Assembly (NCBI GenBank): GCA_006844585.1
Contig: SPJM01000348.1
Coordinates: forward strand, 1 to 61,476
From: Methylococcaceae bacterium
GTDB lineage: Bacteria; Pseudomonadota; Gammaproteobacteria; Methylococcales; Methylomonadaceae
DNA: 61,476 bases
Direction: 5' to 3'
Both the position numbers and the translations under genes were made by a program. This document shows, one piece after another, positions 9,580-18,567 of the stretch (position 1 is its first letter; the number at the start of each line of letters is the position of its first letter). The notes beneath the pieces are model-generated. The model saw only the letters and a program-made list of their open reading frames with translations. It was not told the DNA's origin and searched no databases.

Positions 9580-10878
9580 CTAGCCGTTGTTTAACTTGGA
9601 CTGGCATAAAATATCGGAAAGCCGCCAGTCGCTATTATTGTATAGCGGTTCGTTACGATTCGTCCTGTCGACTAATTCAACGTTTAAGGACTTCAAAAGC
9701 GCATGGGAGGCGGCTAGTTGCCATTCCATGCAGTCTGCAATTGAAAAGCTAAAGGAATGGGTTTGCTCTATTTTTTGACAAATCAATGAGGCAATATTAT
9801 TCGAAGCTTTGATTTCAGTATGATTTATATTTGCAGAATTGTTTTCCTGTGTCGGAATCGGCGATAAAATTTTTTTCGTTTCTGACCCGGATATTTTAAA
9901 GGATCCTTTATTCAAGGCGCCATAGTATACGACATCATTGGCTGGAAAATAAATTATACCTAAATAAGGTCGACCGTCTTCAATTAAAGCGACATTAACG
10001 CTGAATGTCAAAGGGTCGGCTTCAGACTGAGCTAGGTATTCAGGGCAACTGATTAACCAAAAATGATTCCACTGATTTCGAATATCTAAAGGAATATCAT
10101 GATGGCTACTCGTTACAATGGGGATGTTTTTATCTAGATTTTTTAGCGCTTTTTCAATGTTATTTTGCGATCTTCGGACGGCCTTATAAATTCTATCAGT
10201 TGTGTTTATTTGAAATAATGAAAAAACGGATGTTTTGAGTTTTTCTAATGCCGAGTTTTTCGGCGAGGTTAATTGATGTAAATTATAGCTTTGGTTGCGG
10301 ATATTCTGCGACAGTTCATGAATATTTAGCCATCTGATTTGAGTGACGTTGCTTTTTGGAAAGGGTACGTTTGGAAAGGGTTTGCCCAAAAACGGGCAGA
10401 GTTTGTCCCATCCTTCTCCGCTGGTAATATCAATAATCAGCAAATCGTCAGGTCGATTTTGAAAGTAGGTTTTAACGTCTTTAATAAACTGTAGGTAACC
10501 CTGTTTAAATTTGTTTTCATCAAAAACAGCCGTGCCGTAAAGATCATAAATTAATTCGTTATGAGCTTCTGTTTGCTTGTCCGCGAGCTTTTGATTGAAT
10601 TGCTTTTTACAAGATTTTAACCAGCCTTCCATGCTGCGGATGGTTAAAATAAATTTAGAGCCTGGATAAGCTTGGTCAAGTTCTTTATAGTAGCTTGGGA
10701 TCGGAGTATCGGTTAATGCATTATATTCAGCTAATGCGTTTTGATTGATAGCTGTGATGTCTCCTTTTCTATAATTTTCTATGCCGAGACAGTCTTTAAC
10801 ATGGTAGCCAAGAATGGATAATGCTTTTGCTAGACTTGATGTGCCTGTTTTTGAAAGGCCTATGCCAAAAACTTTCAC
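9580..10878 (-). CDS. Sulfotransferase fused to a degenerate CysQ-like (PAP phosphatase) domain
   Basis: I start at GTG 10878 because GGAG lies 10 nt upstream; a TTG at 10938 would add 20 residues with no useful ribosome site. Residues 1-180 are a sulfotransferase domain with P-loop KVFGIGLSKTGTSS and KFILTIRSMEGWLKS as the 3'-phosphate motif. Residues 250-425 align with CysQ, which hydrolyses 3'-phosphoadenosine 5'-phosphate, the by-product of sulfotransferases. Shared landmarks are FSVNVALIEDGRPYLGIIY, MEWQLAASHALL and PLYNNSDW. The metal-binding motifs are lost: the expected TEED reads TSSH, DPLDGT reads SCPEYL and the Asp after EW is Gln. The second half is therefore probably not a phosphatase. 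A PAP-sensing or structural role is inference. Confidence 0.75.
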   Translation of the reverse strand: MKVFGIGLSKTGTSSLAKALSILGYHVKDCLGIENYRKGDITAINQNALAEYNALTDTPIPSYYKELDQAYPGSKFILTIRSMEGWLKSCKKQFNQKLADKQTEAHNELIYDLYGTAVFDENKFKQGYLQFIKDVKTYFQNRPDDLLIIDITSGEGWDKLCPFLGKPFPNVPFPKSNVTQIRWLNIHELSQNIRNQSYNLHQLTSPKNSALEKLKTSVFSLFQINTTDRIYKAVRRSQNNIEKALKNLDKNIPIVTSSHHDIPLDIRNQWNHFWLISCPEYLAQSEADPLTFSVNVALIEDGRPYLGIIYFPANDVVYYGALNKGSFKISGSETKKILSPIPTQENNSANINHTEIKASNNIASLICQKIEQTHSFSFSIADCMEWQLAASHALLKSLNVELVDRTNRNEPLYNNSDWRLSDILCQSKLNNG

Positions 10879-11025
10879 TATTGCATTGCTCCGTTTTATG
10901 TTGCTTAATTGAAAATTACACTTCCGTAAATTCGGCAATCGTTTTGCGTTTTTTGTATGCTGTATTCGGCGTACTAACGTTGTTGCGCCAAATATTTTAT
11001 AGAATTACCTTTTACCCCAAGCAGT

Positions 11026-11949
11026 TTATTCGTTCACGCCGTAATCCTTAAGTTTCCACAAATGAAAGCCTTTCCTGTCATCGAAATGCAAATATTCAAG
11101 TGTAACTCGAAAAGACGTTGTTTGATAAACGATTGATGGAATATGTATTTCTAAATCATCTTTGACTTGGCCGGTCATTAAGCCGGTGAATGGTGTTTTA
11201 TTGACGCCGAAGTCTGTTAATTGCCAGATTAGCTCATTCGGATCGCTGTCTAAATATTCCAGCTTAGCCCACAAGTTCAGCGTTTCCGAACCGTTTTGAA
11301 AATTTAAGGAAGGAGAATGTATATTGAGAGCTGCGGTTAGTACGCCGGAACTGTCCTCAGGGACAACGTCTCCATCGCGTACAGGCCATGCGTAGCGGGG
11401 GTTGCCGCCGCGCAGCGTTGTTTTGTGCACCCGTTCAAAAGACCATTGCCAATAAAAGTCTTTGCGCACGCCATTGTCGGTTGGCGTGGTGCAAGTACCT
11501 CGTTCTGCGCAAGGATCTATTCCATCCCTATAGGGCGTTGCCGTCCAGTAACGAATTGCCTGTACATTTTCAAACAGAGGATTGCGATAAGGGTCAGCGG
11601 TTGCCGTTAATAATTCCATTTCTCCACCGAGGCAATCGGCTCGGCGTTCGTAAAAGATAACGCTGCCGTAATTTGTGTCAGCTCTAACATCCTCAGTGCA
11701 AGTCGGGTCATCGTATCGAGTTGTGGAAGGTAGGCGCCAATCATCGAAACCTTGGTAAACCAAGGTTTCGGCCCATTCTACAGCTGTTTGTTGAGGCATT
11801 TTGCCATTGATATCGGCATTCTGAGTCCAGGTTAAATCCTGATTGCTATCATAAATGAGTCCGTTTCCTCGATCAATAATGTCGGCATAAGGCGTAACGG
11901 TTGAAAATAATAAAATGTTAAGAGTGCTTATGGATAAAACATTTTTCAT
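11026..11949 (-). CDS. Secreted DUF1566-type protein
   Basis: 307 residues with an N-terminal signal peptide (about 1-22, MKNVLSISTLNILLFSTVTP followed by YA). The body has the DUF1566/Lcl C-type signature: IDRGNGLIYDSNQDLTWTQN, GFDDWRLPSTTRY, then YWTATPY and RYAWPVRDGD. Such domains resemble C-type-lectin-like folds in exported proteins. The last 100 residues are a separate beta-rich region. It is the most upstream gene of the leftward polysaccharide operon, divergent from the flippase fusion gene. The function is unknown; binding to the polymer at the surface is a guess. Confidence 0.7.
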   Translation of the reverse strand: MKNVLSISTLNILLFSTVTPYADIIDRGNGLIYDSNQDLTWTQNADINGKMPQQTAVEWAETLVYQGFDDWRLPSTTRYDDPTCTEDVRADTNYGSVIFYERRADCLGGEMELLTATADPYRNPLFENVQAIRYWTATPYRDGIDPCAERGTCTTPTDNGVRKDFYWQWSFERVHKTTLRGGNPRYAWPVRDGDVVPEDSSGVLTAALNIHSPSLNFQNGSETLNLWAKLEYLDSDPNELIWQLTDFGVNKTPFTGLMTGQVKDDLEIHIPSIVYQTTSFRVTLEYLHFDDRKGFHLWKLKDYGVNE

Positions 11950-12024
11950 GGTGAAATATGAACCTTATTCATAAATTTAATATTTGAAATATAACATAAA
12001 AACTAAATTGGTGCCGCTCTTGTT

Positions 12025-12053
12025 TTGATATATAGTATTGCTTCCCTTATACT
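12025..12053 (+). promoter_or_regulatory. Sigma70-type promoter of the flippase fusion gene
   Basis: TTGATA (12025-12030) and TATACT (12048-12053) are separated by exactly 17 bp, and the start codon follows 50 bp after the -10 box. It lies in the 154-bp divergent region between the DUF1566 gene and the flippase fusion. Confidence 0.6.
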
Positions 12054-12103
12054 TCCGAAATTTGCGGTTTTAAAATAGCAAATTTATCTTACAAAATGGT
12101 TAT

Positions 12104-15100
12104 ATGGACTTAGGAAAAAACATTCGCTCTGGGGTTGGCTGGCTGATTATCGGCAATACCGGTTCCCGCATTACTGAATTTGTTTTTGGCGTTGTGTTGG
12201 CCAGGTTATTGGTGCCAGCGGATTTTGGAATGATTGTTACCATACAGGTGTTTACCGGTTTTGTCGGGATGCTGGCTGGCGGTGGAATGGGGCAAGCGTT
12301 AGTGAGGAGTAAAGAGGCTGAAGATGAAGATTTTACCGCTGTCTTTACCTTGCAGCTTGCTATCGCCATTCCCATTTATCTCGGATTTTATTTTAGCGCG
12401 CCTTGGTTTGCGGCATTTTTCGGCAATCCTTTATATGAGCAACTAGTGCCGGTATCGGCATTAATGTTTTTTTTGCGACCGGTGACCGGCATTTACAGTT
12501 CCTGGTTAAATCGGGATATGAAATTTAAGGAACGTTCATTAATAGGTATTTTGTCCCGCCTGGTTTCGAATCTAGTCAGTATTGTTTTGGCGTGGTATGG
12601 GTTTGGGGTTTGGAGTTTGACTCTGGCCGGTTTAGTGGGCGGCATGTTCACCAATTTGGCTTTATCTTTTGTGACGCCCTTAAAGTTAAAACTGCATTTC
12701 AATTTTTCTTTGATGCGTAAGCATGGAGAATATGGTTCAAAAATAGTAGCTAATGACTTTTTTACGCATGTGCGTAAAGAGTCTTTAAAGTTGATTTTAA
12801 GCAAACTGGCTGGGCCGACTTTTTTGGGCTTATTCAATAAAGCGGAGAGTTTGCATCGATTGCCTTATTGGATGTTGGGTCAGCCGGTTGCGCAACCGGT
12901 TTTCAGGGCAATGTCCAAAGCGCAGGATAATTTGGATCAAACCAAGTACATGTTTTATCGGGTAATTACGCTGCTGATGGTATATGTGCTGCCTTTCTTT
13001 GTTGGAATGTGGTGGGTGGCTCATCCTTTTATTCAAGTTGTTTACGGCGAAAAATGGATGTTGGCGGCGGAGCCGTTAAAAATTCTTTCTCTTGCGGGTT
13101 TTTTCTATATTATTTCCAGGCCTTCCGGTTTGCTGTTAATGGCGCAAAACCGCTTAAAACAACAAATCGTTGCGCAAGCGATCATTTTGGTATTTACTTT
13201 GGTCGCTTGCTATTTGGGCCTGGAATGGGACTTAGTCGGCGTTAGTTGGGCGTTTTTATTCAGTCAAGTGTTTACCGCTTTTTATTTTTACTTACTGGCC
13301 TATTTTACGATTCCAACGAGATTGAAAGATTTGTTAATCGCAATAAAGCCCGGTTTTTTATTAAATGTAGCGCTATTTTCGACGCTGTGGCTAACCGATT
13401 ATTTTAGTAATCATTTGTTGAATAATTATCCGGAATTGTATTTATTGCTGATGGTTTTTATCGGTGGTTCTTTTTATGCCGCATGTGTTTTATTGATAAA
13501 AATACCGGCGTTGGAAACTGAAAAAAAGCGTATTTTAGAAAAATTGAACAGCATATTCATCATTTTCAAAAAAATTGTGAAAAAATTTATTTTAATCGTT
13601 TTTAAATTATTAATATTTTTGCTTTTGCTGGCGGCTCTTGGCTTGGCCGGATCGTTAATCTATAAGCAATATATCGCTTCGAAAGGGTTTATTGAAGATA
13701 AAACTTTTCCATTAAATGAGATTTTTCGATTTTATGATCTAGGTATTGTAGATGCCAACAATGATGGGCGCTTGGACATTTTTACCGCTAACCATCATTT
13801 TCGACAATATTTACTGATTCAAGACGAACAGGGAGCTTATCAAGATCAGTTATTTGGTTGGCAGCTCGGTCAAAGCCGGGAATTTCCTCGGGCGGATTTG
13901 ACATTTACTGCGCCGGTGCTTGATGAGCCTGGGTTGTATATTTATTGGTACGGCACCAAGCTATTGATTCGCTCCCATAAAATGGCTGATCTGGGTAAAG
14001 CGGGCGGAAAGTTGGAAGTGCTCGATCCGGTTAACATTGAAAAAAACAAAGGCTTTGTGCTGGATAAGCAAGAAACAAGGGTTAAACAATTGGAGCATAG
14101 AAAAATTGTCAGGACGGTTCTGGAATTTTCAGCGGATAAGGATGCTTATTTAAGAATGATGCCGGGAGGACAAGGATTACCGTTAAATTTTACAATTAAT
14201 GAGGATTTCGATCTGGGACAGGTTTATGTCGGGTTGGGTAAGGTTTCACCAAAACAGCATCAATTTTCTTTAACTATGTTGGATCGCCATGCTATGGCTT
14301 GGGCTGATTACAATAGCGATGGTTTGCTGGATATTTTTATAGACCGTGGAGCGTTAAGTGGCACCTTGCGCGCATTTCCGGATGAAATTCGCGCTTTAAT
14401 TAAAGACGAATTATTGATTCGCAAGCCGACCGGCGGCTTTGATGATATTACGAGGCGGGTCGGAATCGAGAAAAAAGATTGTTCTGGACGTCACGCGCGC
14501 TGGTTGGATTTTAATCATGACGGACTATTGGATTTGTTTGTCAATTGTTATGACAGAGACCATGTGCCGGGCGATTTTCCAAAACAATTGTATATTCAAA
14601 ATCAACAGGGAAATCTGGAAGATAGGGCGCTGGCTGCGAACGCCGGACTATCGGATCAACAAATGGGCAGTTTTGCCTGGTTTGATGTTGATGATGACGG
14701 TGATATTGACTTAGTTAGTCTACAGAATGAAGGGTTTTTCTTGCACCGAAACGAAGGTGGCGTATTGAATCATGAATTGATACACCGGCGTCAGTTGTCC
14801 GGGAAACAAATCGGAAGTACGGCGGAAGCGGTTTGGCTGTACGATGGTAAGATTACGATTGCTGATTATGATAATGACGGCGATCTTGATTTTTTTGCGT
14901 CCTCAAAACGCGGTAATTTTATGTTTGCCAATCAACAGGGACACTTTAGCTACGTCGAACCGTCGTCAATAGGCTTGCCGGAATTTAGCATGAATGCGCA
15001 ATGGGTGGATTACGACAATGACGGGTTGATCGATTTACAAGCGGTTCCTCAGGGTCTTTTTAAGCAAGATGCTGAACATCGCTTTCATGTAACGGATGTT

Positions 15101-15565
15101 CTGGCGTTTAATTCACAACAGTATCAAGCGGCTGTCAGTAATTGGTTTGATATGGATAATGATGGGCTTATGGATATGATTGTGGCCTTGAATAAAAATC
15201 TGGATTATAAGCCGTGGTGGGAATTTAATCGAAAGCACAGTTTGCAAACAACATGGTATGCTAAAGTTTACCGAAATAGGATCAATTCGGAGAATCATTG
15301 GTTACAAGTAAAGCTAATCGGCAATTCCGGTAATAAGCAGGCTATCGGTGCGCGGGTGACGATATTTTCTGAAAACAGCATTCAAACGCAAGAAGTTGGT
15401 AGTAGTGAAGGCGCCTTCTTTTCACAAGGGCATTACCGATTATATTTCGGGCTTGGAAAAAACGAACAAGTTAAACGTATTCGAGTCAGGTGGTCTAATG
15501 GACAGGAACAAACCATTGAAAATATCAATGTTGATCAATTGTTGGAAATTAAACAGCTAGTATAG
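12104..15565 (+). CDS. Wzx-type flippase fused to FG-GAP beta-propeller and ASPIC/UnbV domain
   Basis: 1153 residues. Residues 1-475 are a complete MOP-superfamily exporter of the WzxC type (start MDLGKNIRSGVGWLIIGNTG, conserved AGGGMGQALVRSKE, SSWLNRDMKFKERS), with about 12 membrane helices. A basic stretch and a further helix occupy residues 485-520. After it come seven DxDxDGxxD-like calcium motifs near residues 549, 734, 802, 861, 921, 968 and 1016, typical of FG-GAP/VCBS propellers. An ASPIC/UnbV-like end (LQVKLIGNSGNKQAIGARV) follows at about 1064-1150. The frame is open throughout. With 12 helices plus one, the propeller would lie in the periplasm, where flipped glycans arrive. Flippases usually end at 400-500 residues, so this is an unusual fusion. 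Confidence 0.85.
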   Translation: MDLGKNIRSGVGWLIIGNTGSRITEFVFGVVLARLLVPADFGMIVTIQVFTGFVGMLAGGGMGQALVRSKEAEDEDFTAVFTLQLAIAIPIYLGFYFSAPWFAAFFGNPLYEQLVPVSALMFFLRPVTGIYSSWLNRDMKFKERSLIGILSRLVSNLVSIVLAWYGFGVWSLTLAGLVGGMFTNLALSFVTPLKLKLHFNFSLMRKHGEYGSKIVANDFFTHVRKESLKLILSKLAGPTFLGLFNKAESLHRLPYWMLGQPVAQPVFRAMSKAQDNLDQTKYMFYRVITLLMVYVLPFFVGMWWVAHPFIQVVYGEKWMLAAEPLKILSLAGFFYIISRPSGLLLMAQNRLKQQIVAQAIILVFTLVACYLGLEWDLVGVSWAFLFSQVFTAFYFYLLAYFTIPTRLKDLLIAIKPGFLLNVALFSTLWLTDYFSNHLLNNYPELYLLLMVFIGGSFYAACVLLIKIPALETEKKRILEKLNSIFIIFKKIVKKFILIVFKLLIFLLLLAALGLAGSLIYKQYIASKGFIEDKTFPLNEIFRFYDLGIVDANNDGRLDIFTANHHFRQYLLIQDEQGAYQDQLFGWQLGQSREFPRADLTFTAPVLDEPGLYIYWYGTKLLIRSHKMADLGKAGGKLEVLDPVNIEKNKGFVLDKQETRVKQLEHRKIVRTVLEFSADKDAYLRMMPGGQGLPLNFTINEDFDLGQVYVGLGKVSPKQHQFSLTMLDRHAMAWADYNSDGLLDIFIDRGALSGTLRAFPDEIRALIKDELLIRKPTGGFDDITRRVGIEKKDCSGRHARWLDFNHDGLLDLFVNCYDRDHVPGDFPKQLYIQNQQGNLEDRALAANAGLSDQQMGSFAWFDVDDDGDIDLVSLQNEGFFLHRNEGGVLNHELIHRRQLSGKQIGSTAEAVWLYDGKITIADYDNDGDLDFFASSKRGNFMFANQQGHFSYVEPSSIGLPEFSMNAQWVDYDNDGLIDLQAVPQGLFKQDAEHRFHVTDVLAFNSQQYQAAVSNWFDMDNDGLMDMIVALNKNLDYKPWWEFNRKHSLQTTWYAKVYRNRINSENHWLQVKLIGNSGNKQAIGARVTIFSENSIQTQEVGSSEGAFFSQGHYRLYFGLGKNEQVKRIRVRWSNGQEQTIENINVDQLLEIKQLV

Positions 15566-15632
15566 CGGCATGCGCATTTACAAAGGGACTATTCGTTTGT
15601 GATGAAGCGTTTATTTTAAGAGAGCAGGGTTA

Positions 15633-16355
15633 ATGGTCATATCACATAGCTATAAATTTATATTTATTAAATCATTTAAAACCGCAGGAACTAGTATAGA
15701 TTCTACGCTTTCCACTTTTTGTAGCGGCGACGATATTGTTTTGCCGTTGAATGATTTTAAGCATAATCGTAATGAAAAAGGCGAATTTATCCATAAGGCG
15801 ATGAACGCTGAAGAGTTTATTAAATTGGATTTGCCCAATCTTCAGCATGTAAACGCCGAAATAATTAAACAAATGGTTGTGCCGGAAGTATGGGAAAATT
15901 ATTTTAAATTCAGTATTGTTCGAAACCCATGGGATAGAGCTATTTCCTACTTTTTTTGGCATAACCGCAATAATCCGGCTCTTAAGCCAAAAAAGAAGTT
16001 CTATCATTATTTAGGCGTCCCATTAGATGAATTGTCTCACTTGAAAAAGCTGTTTTCTGAATATATCAGAAACAGGGAATTGCCGAGTAATGAACCCTTT
16101 TATATGATCGATAATGAGTTGTGTGTTGATCAGGTGATTCGTTACGAAAACCTGGCTGAAGATTTTAAATCTATCTGTCAAAATTTAGGATTGCCAATAG
16201 CGGAGTTACCACATTTGAAAGGCGGAATGAGATCAGGAGGGTATCATTATTCGCAATTTTATGATGATGAAACTCAGGAGATTATTGCTAGAACACATCA
16301 GAATGATATTCGATTATTCAATTATGCATTTGAAAGTCAATCGGGAAATGTTTGA
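15633..16355 (+). CDS. Sulfotransferase family 2-like protein
   Basis: 240 residues. FIFIKSFKTAGTSIDSTL (about residues 8-25) is the 5'-phosphosulfate-binding loop in the form found in membrane-glycan sulfotransferases of the Sulfotransfer_2 group. FKFSIVRNPWDRAISYFFWH near residue 95 is the 3'-phosphate motif. A ribosome site, AGAGCAGGG, lies just upstream of the ATG. It follows the flippase fusion by 67 bp on the same strand and its 3' end overlaps the convergent heparinase-like gene by 19 bp. It is probably a polymer sulfotransferase. Confidence 0.82.
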   Translation: MVISHSYKFIFIKSFKTAGTSIDSTLSTFCSGDDIVLPLNDFKHNRNEKGEFIHKAMNAEEFIKLDLPNLQHVNAEIIKQMVVPEVWENYFKFSIVRNPWDRAISYFFWHNRNNPALKPKKKFYHYLGVPLDELSHLKKLFSEYIRNRELPSNEPFYMIDNELCVDQVIRYENLAEDFKSICQNLGLPIAELPHLKGGMRSGGYHYSQFYDDETQEIIARTHQNDIRLFNYAFESQSGNV

Positions 16356-18532
16356 TAGGCGCTGGATTCAGAAGCAGTTGAGTTTATCGATATGGTCGTT
16401 GAACGAAAAAATGACCCGCTTAAAAATCCTGTAGAAATAACCTTTTCCGCTTTTTCTTTTTGATAAGCGGCGAAAGCATCCCATTCGAAGCCTTTGTGGC
16501 GGATTATTTGCTTTTGAGGGTTAATAAAAATTGTCCAACTTATATTGTTTTCAATGATCTTGAGCTTAAAGAAATCAATATTCTCGGTTTTTATCCGAAT
16601 GAATTCCTCAAGTTGAGGAGTATCTTGTTGTTCGGCTAACAATAGCGTAATTAAAGTCGCTTTAGCCGTGCTAGGAATTTTTAGTCGTACTGTTTTAGAA
16701 GGGTTTTTCTTATTATAAATATGCGAGACCCAGTCGTCATCGATTTTGATTGAATGGCTCGTCGGGTGATCGCTTAAAAAATGCATTGAATGGTCGCCGC
16801 CCGGGGTTTTCAGCATAATTGAGCCGTTTTGTGTTTGGCTGGCCTCACCTCCAGCGTCTAAGTGGTAAGAGCTGGTCCAATCACCGGTTTCAGTTGAAGT
16901 GAGCTGATCGATAATTATCCAAATATTGGGCAAAATACCTAACAAACTACGCTCATGTTGATAACCCCCGGCGTGTTTTTTGTTCTCGATGTTATCGTCG
17001 GACTCAATAGAGGTGTCAAGATAGCCTTTTAATAATATTGTTGAATCGGTAGTTTCGGGTTTTTCGTATAATGTTAATGAGCGCGGATCTAAACGGTTCT
17101 GATAGCCGGGTTGGTCGAGTCCGTTAAAGCTGATAGTGTTATGCGCCAATGTCCGTTTGAAACTGGCTCTCCAGTTTTTTTTCGCTAACAACTTGAGCAT
17201 TGGTCGCCAGCCGTTTTTGATAAGCGTGACCGGAATTTGCCGAAGTGAAACAAAATGCTTGGGTTGTGGGCAATAAGTGAATCGCCCTGGATCGGTGAAA
17301 ACAGCTCCCGAACTGGTATGTAAAAGGAATTGCAGATCATCGCAGTGTGAGTGACCGCTTTTTTTATTTTTTGGTTTTCCTGAGCAATCAAAAAATAAAT
17401 ACCCCAGTTTTTGATTGTCGTAGAGCCAACGAACAATTAGCCAGCCGCTTGCCTCCATGGTCGTCAGGTGCTCTTTTTGATGGCTATTGGACTTAATTTC
17501 AGCGAAATAGTCTATTTTGTTGATAATACGTTTTGAGGCAAACACTTCATGATAAAAGTCCACGAGATAATCTATTGTGAAGCGATCAGAATCTCCGATA
17601 GCCGGTATTGCGCTTTGAGGGTCGCAAATAGCAGCCAACGCTTCCAACATGGCGGCGATAGTGTGCTCCAATGTTGTGTCAATCGGCTGATCATTGGCTT
17701 TAAGAGCCACGCAATAGTCGAGTAAGGCCAGCGCTACTTGGCCGTGATACATAGGTACTTGTTCAACTTCAATGGCGTCAGACTGTATTTCCGTTTTAAT
17801 GGTTTGATCAAGCTTGGTTTGCGCTTTAATGCGCCATGTTTCGACATCAACATATTCTTTCAAAAATTCCGCTGCGATAAGAAGGGCGGTGGAGGCAAAA
17901 AAAGCGCCGTTAGCCCGCGTCTCCTCTAATGCATTCAAAAGGAATTCGACATCCAGAAAAATATTTTCTAGGACTTCAAAATGTGTTGATTCAGGGAAGT
18001 GTTCAACTCGACAAATTAAGTCGTATGCGCGAATTAAATTGATTAATCTGACAGCGACATTGATCAGGAATTTCCAATGCCTACCTTTTTTTTGTCTGGA
18101 TTCATGAAAGCTACTCAAATAGGATTGAAATGAAGCAAGATATTTGCAATTGGCCGTTAGTTGGTAGGCGGCGGCCAAGTCAATCATATGGTTGAATCTA
18201 ACTAATGAATCAATCCATTCATCATCGCCATTAGGGGGCGAAAACCAGTTTATGTTTTTTTTCAGGCGGTAAGGCTTGTGGGTAACCTCCATGTGCCATG
18301 GATGCCAATAAATTATTCGCCGTTGGCAGGCCATGTCGGCCATTTGAACTAATGTTTCAATGTCCGGGAAGCGTTGATTGAATACAGTTGAATGAGCGCC
18401 GTCTTTCGGCCAGTAGCGAGATGCATTAAATTTTAAGAATGAAGAAGGAATCTCGGCGTTGTCTAGTTGCAGCCTGTAGTTTTGTTTTAGTGCTTTGTAG
18501 GTTGCCAGGTATTTAAAGGACTGTTGTTGCAT
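16337..18532 (-). CDS. Heparinase II/III-family polysaccharide lyase
   Basis: 731 residues. The N-terminal half is helical and resembles the alginate-lyase/heparinase toroid (YWHPWHMEVTHKPYRLKKNI, FNHMIDLAAAYQLTANCKYL). The C-terminal half carries the heparinase II/III hallmark GHSHCDDLQFLLHTSSG at about residue 391, then VFTDPGRFTY, and further beta strands. No signal peptide is visible at the chosen start. Family members cleave uronic-acid-containing polymers by beta-elimination. In capsule and EPS operons they trim or clear the product. Together with the sulfotransferases this points to a glycosaminoglycan-like polymer, which is inference. Confidence 0.82.
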   Translation of the reverse strand: MQQQSFKYLATYKALKQNYRLQLDNAEIPSSFLKFNASRYWPKDGAHSTVFNQRFPDIETLVQMADMACQRRIIYWHPWHMEVTHKPYRLKKNINWFSPPNGDDEWIDSLVRFNHMIDLAAAYQLTANCKYLASFQSYLSSFHESRQKKGRHWKFLINVAVRLINLIRAYDLICRVEHFPESTHFEVLENIFLDVEFLLNALEETRANGAFFASTALLIAAEFLKEYVDVETWRIKAQTKLDQTIKTEIQSDAIEVEQVPMYHGQVALALLDYCVALKANDQPIDTTLEHTIAAMLEALAAICDPQSAIPAIGDSDRFTIDYLVDFYHEVFASKRIINKIDYFAEIKSNSHQKEHLTTMEASGWLIVRWLYDNQKLGYLFFDCSGKPKNKKSGHSHCDDLQFLLHTSSGAVFTDPGRFTYCPQPKHFVSLRQIPVTLIKNGWRPMLKLLAKKNWRASFKRTLAHNTISFNGLDQPGYQNRLDPRSLTLYEKPETTDSTILLKGYLDTSIESDDNIENKKHAGGYQHERSLLGILPNIWIIIDQLTSTETGDWTSSYHLDAGGEASQTQNGSIMLKTPGGDHSMHFLSDHPTSHSIKIDDDWVSHIYNKKNPSKTVRLKIPSTAKATLITLLLAEQQDTPQLEEFIRIKTENIDFFKLKIIENNISWTIFINPQKQIIRHKGFEWDAFAAYQKEKAEKVISTGFLSGSFFRSTTISINSTASESSAYQTFPD

Positions 18533-18567
18533 AAATGTTAAATAATACCTAAGAAGGAAAAGACGCC

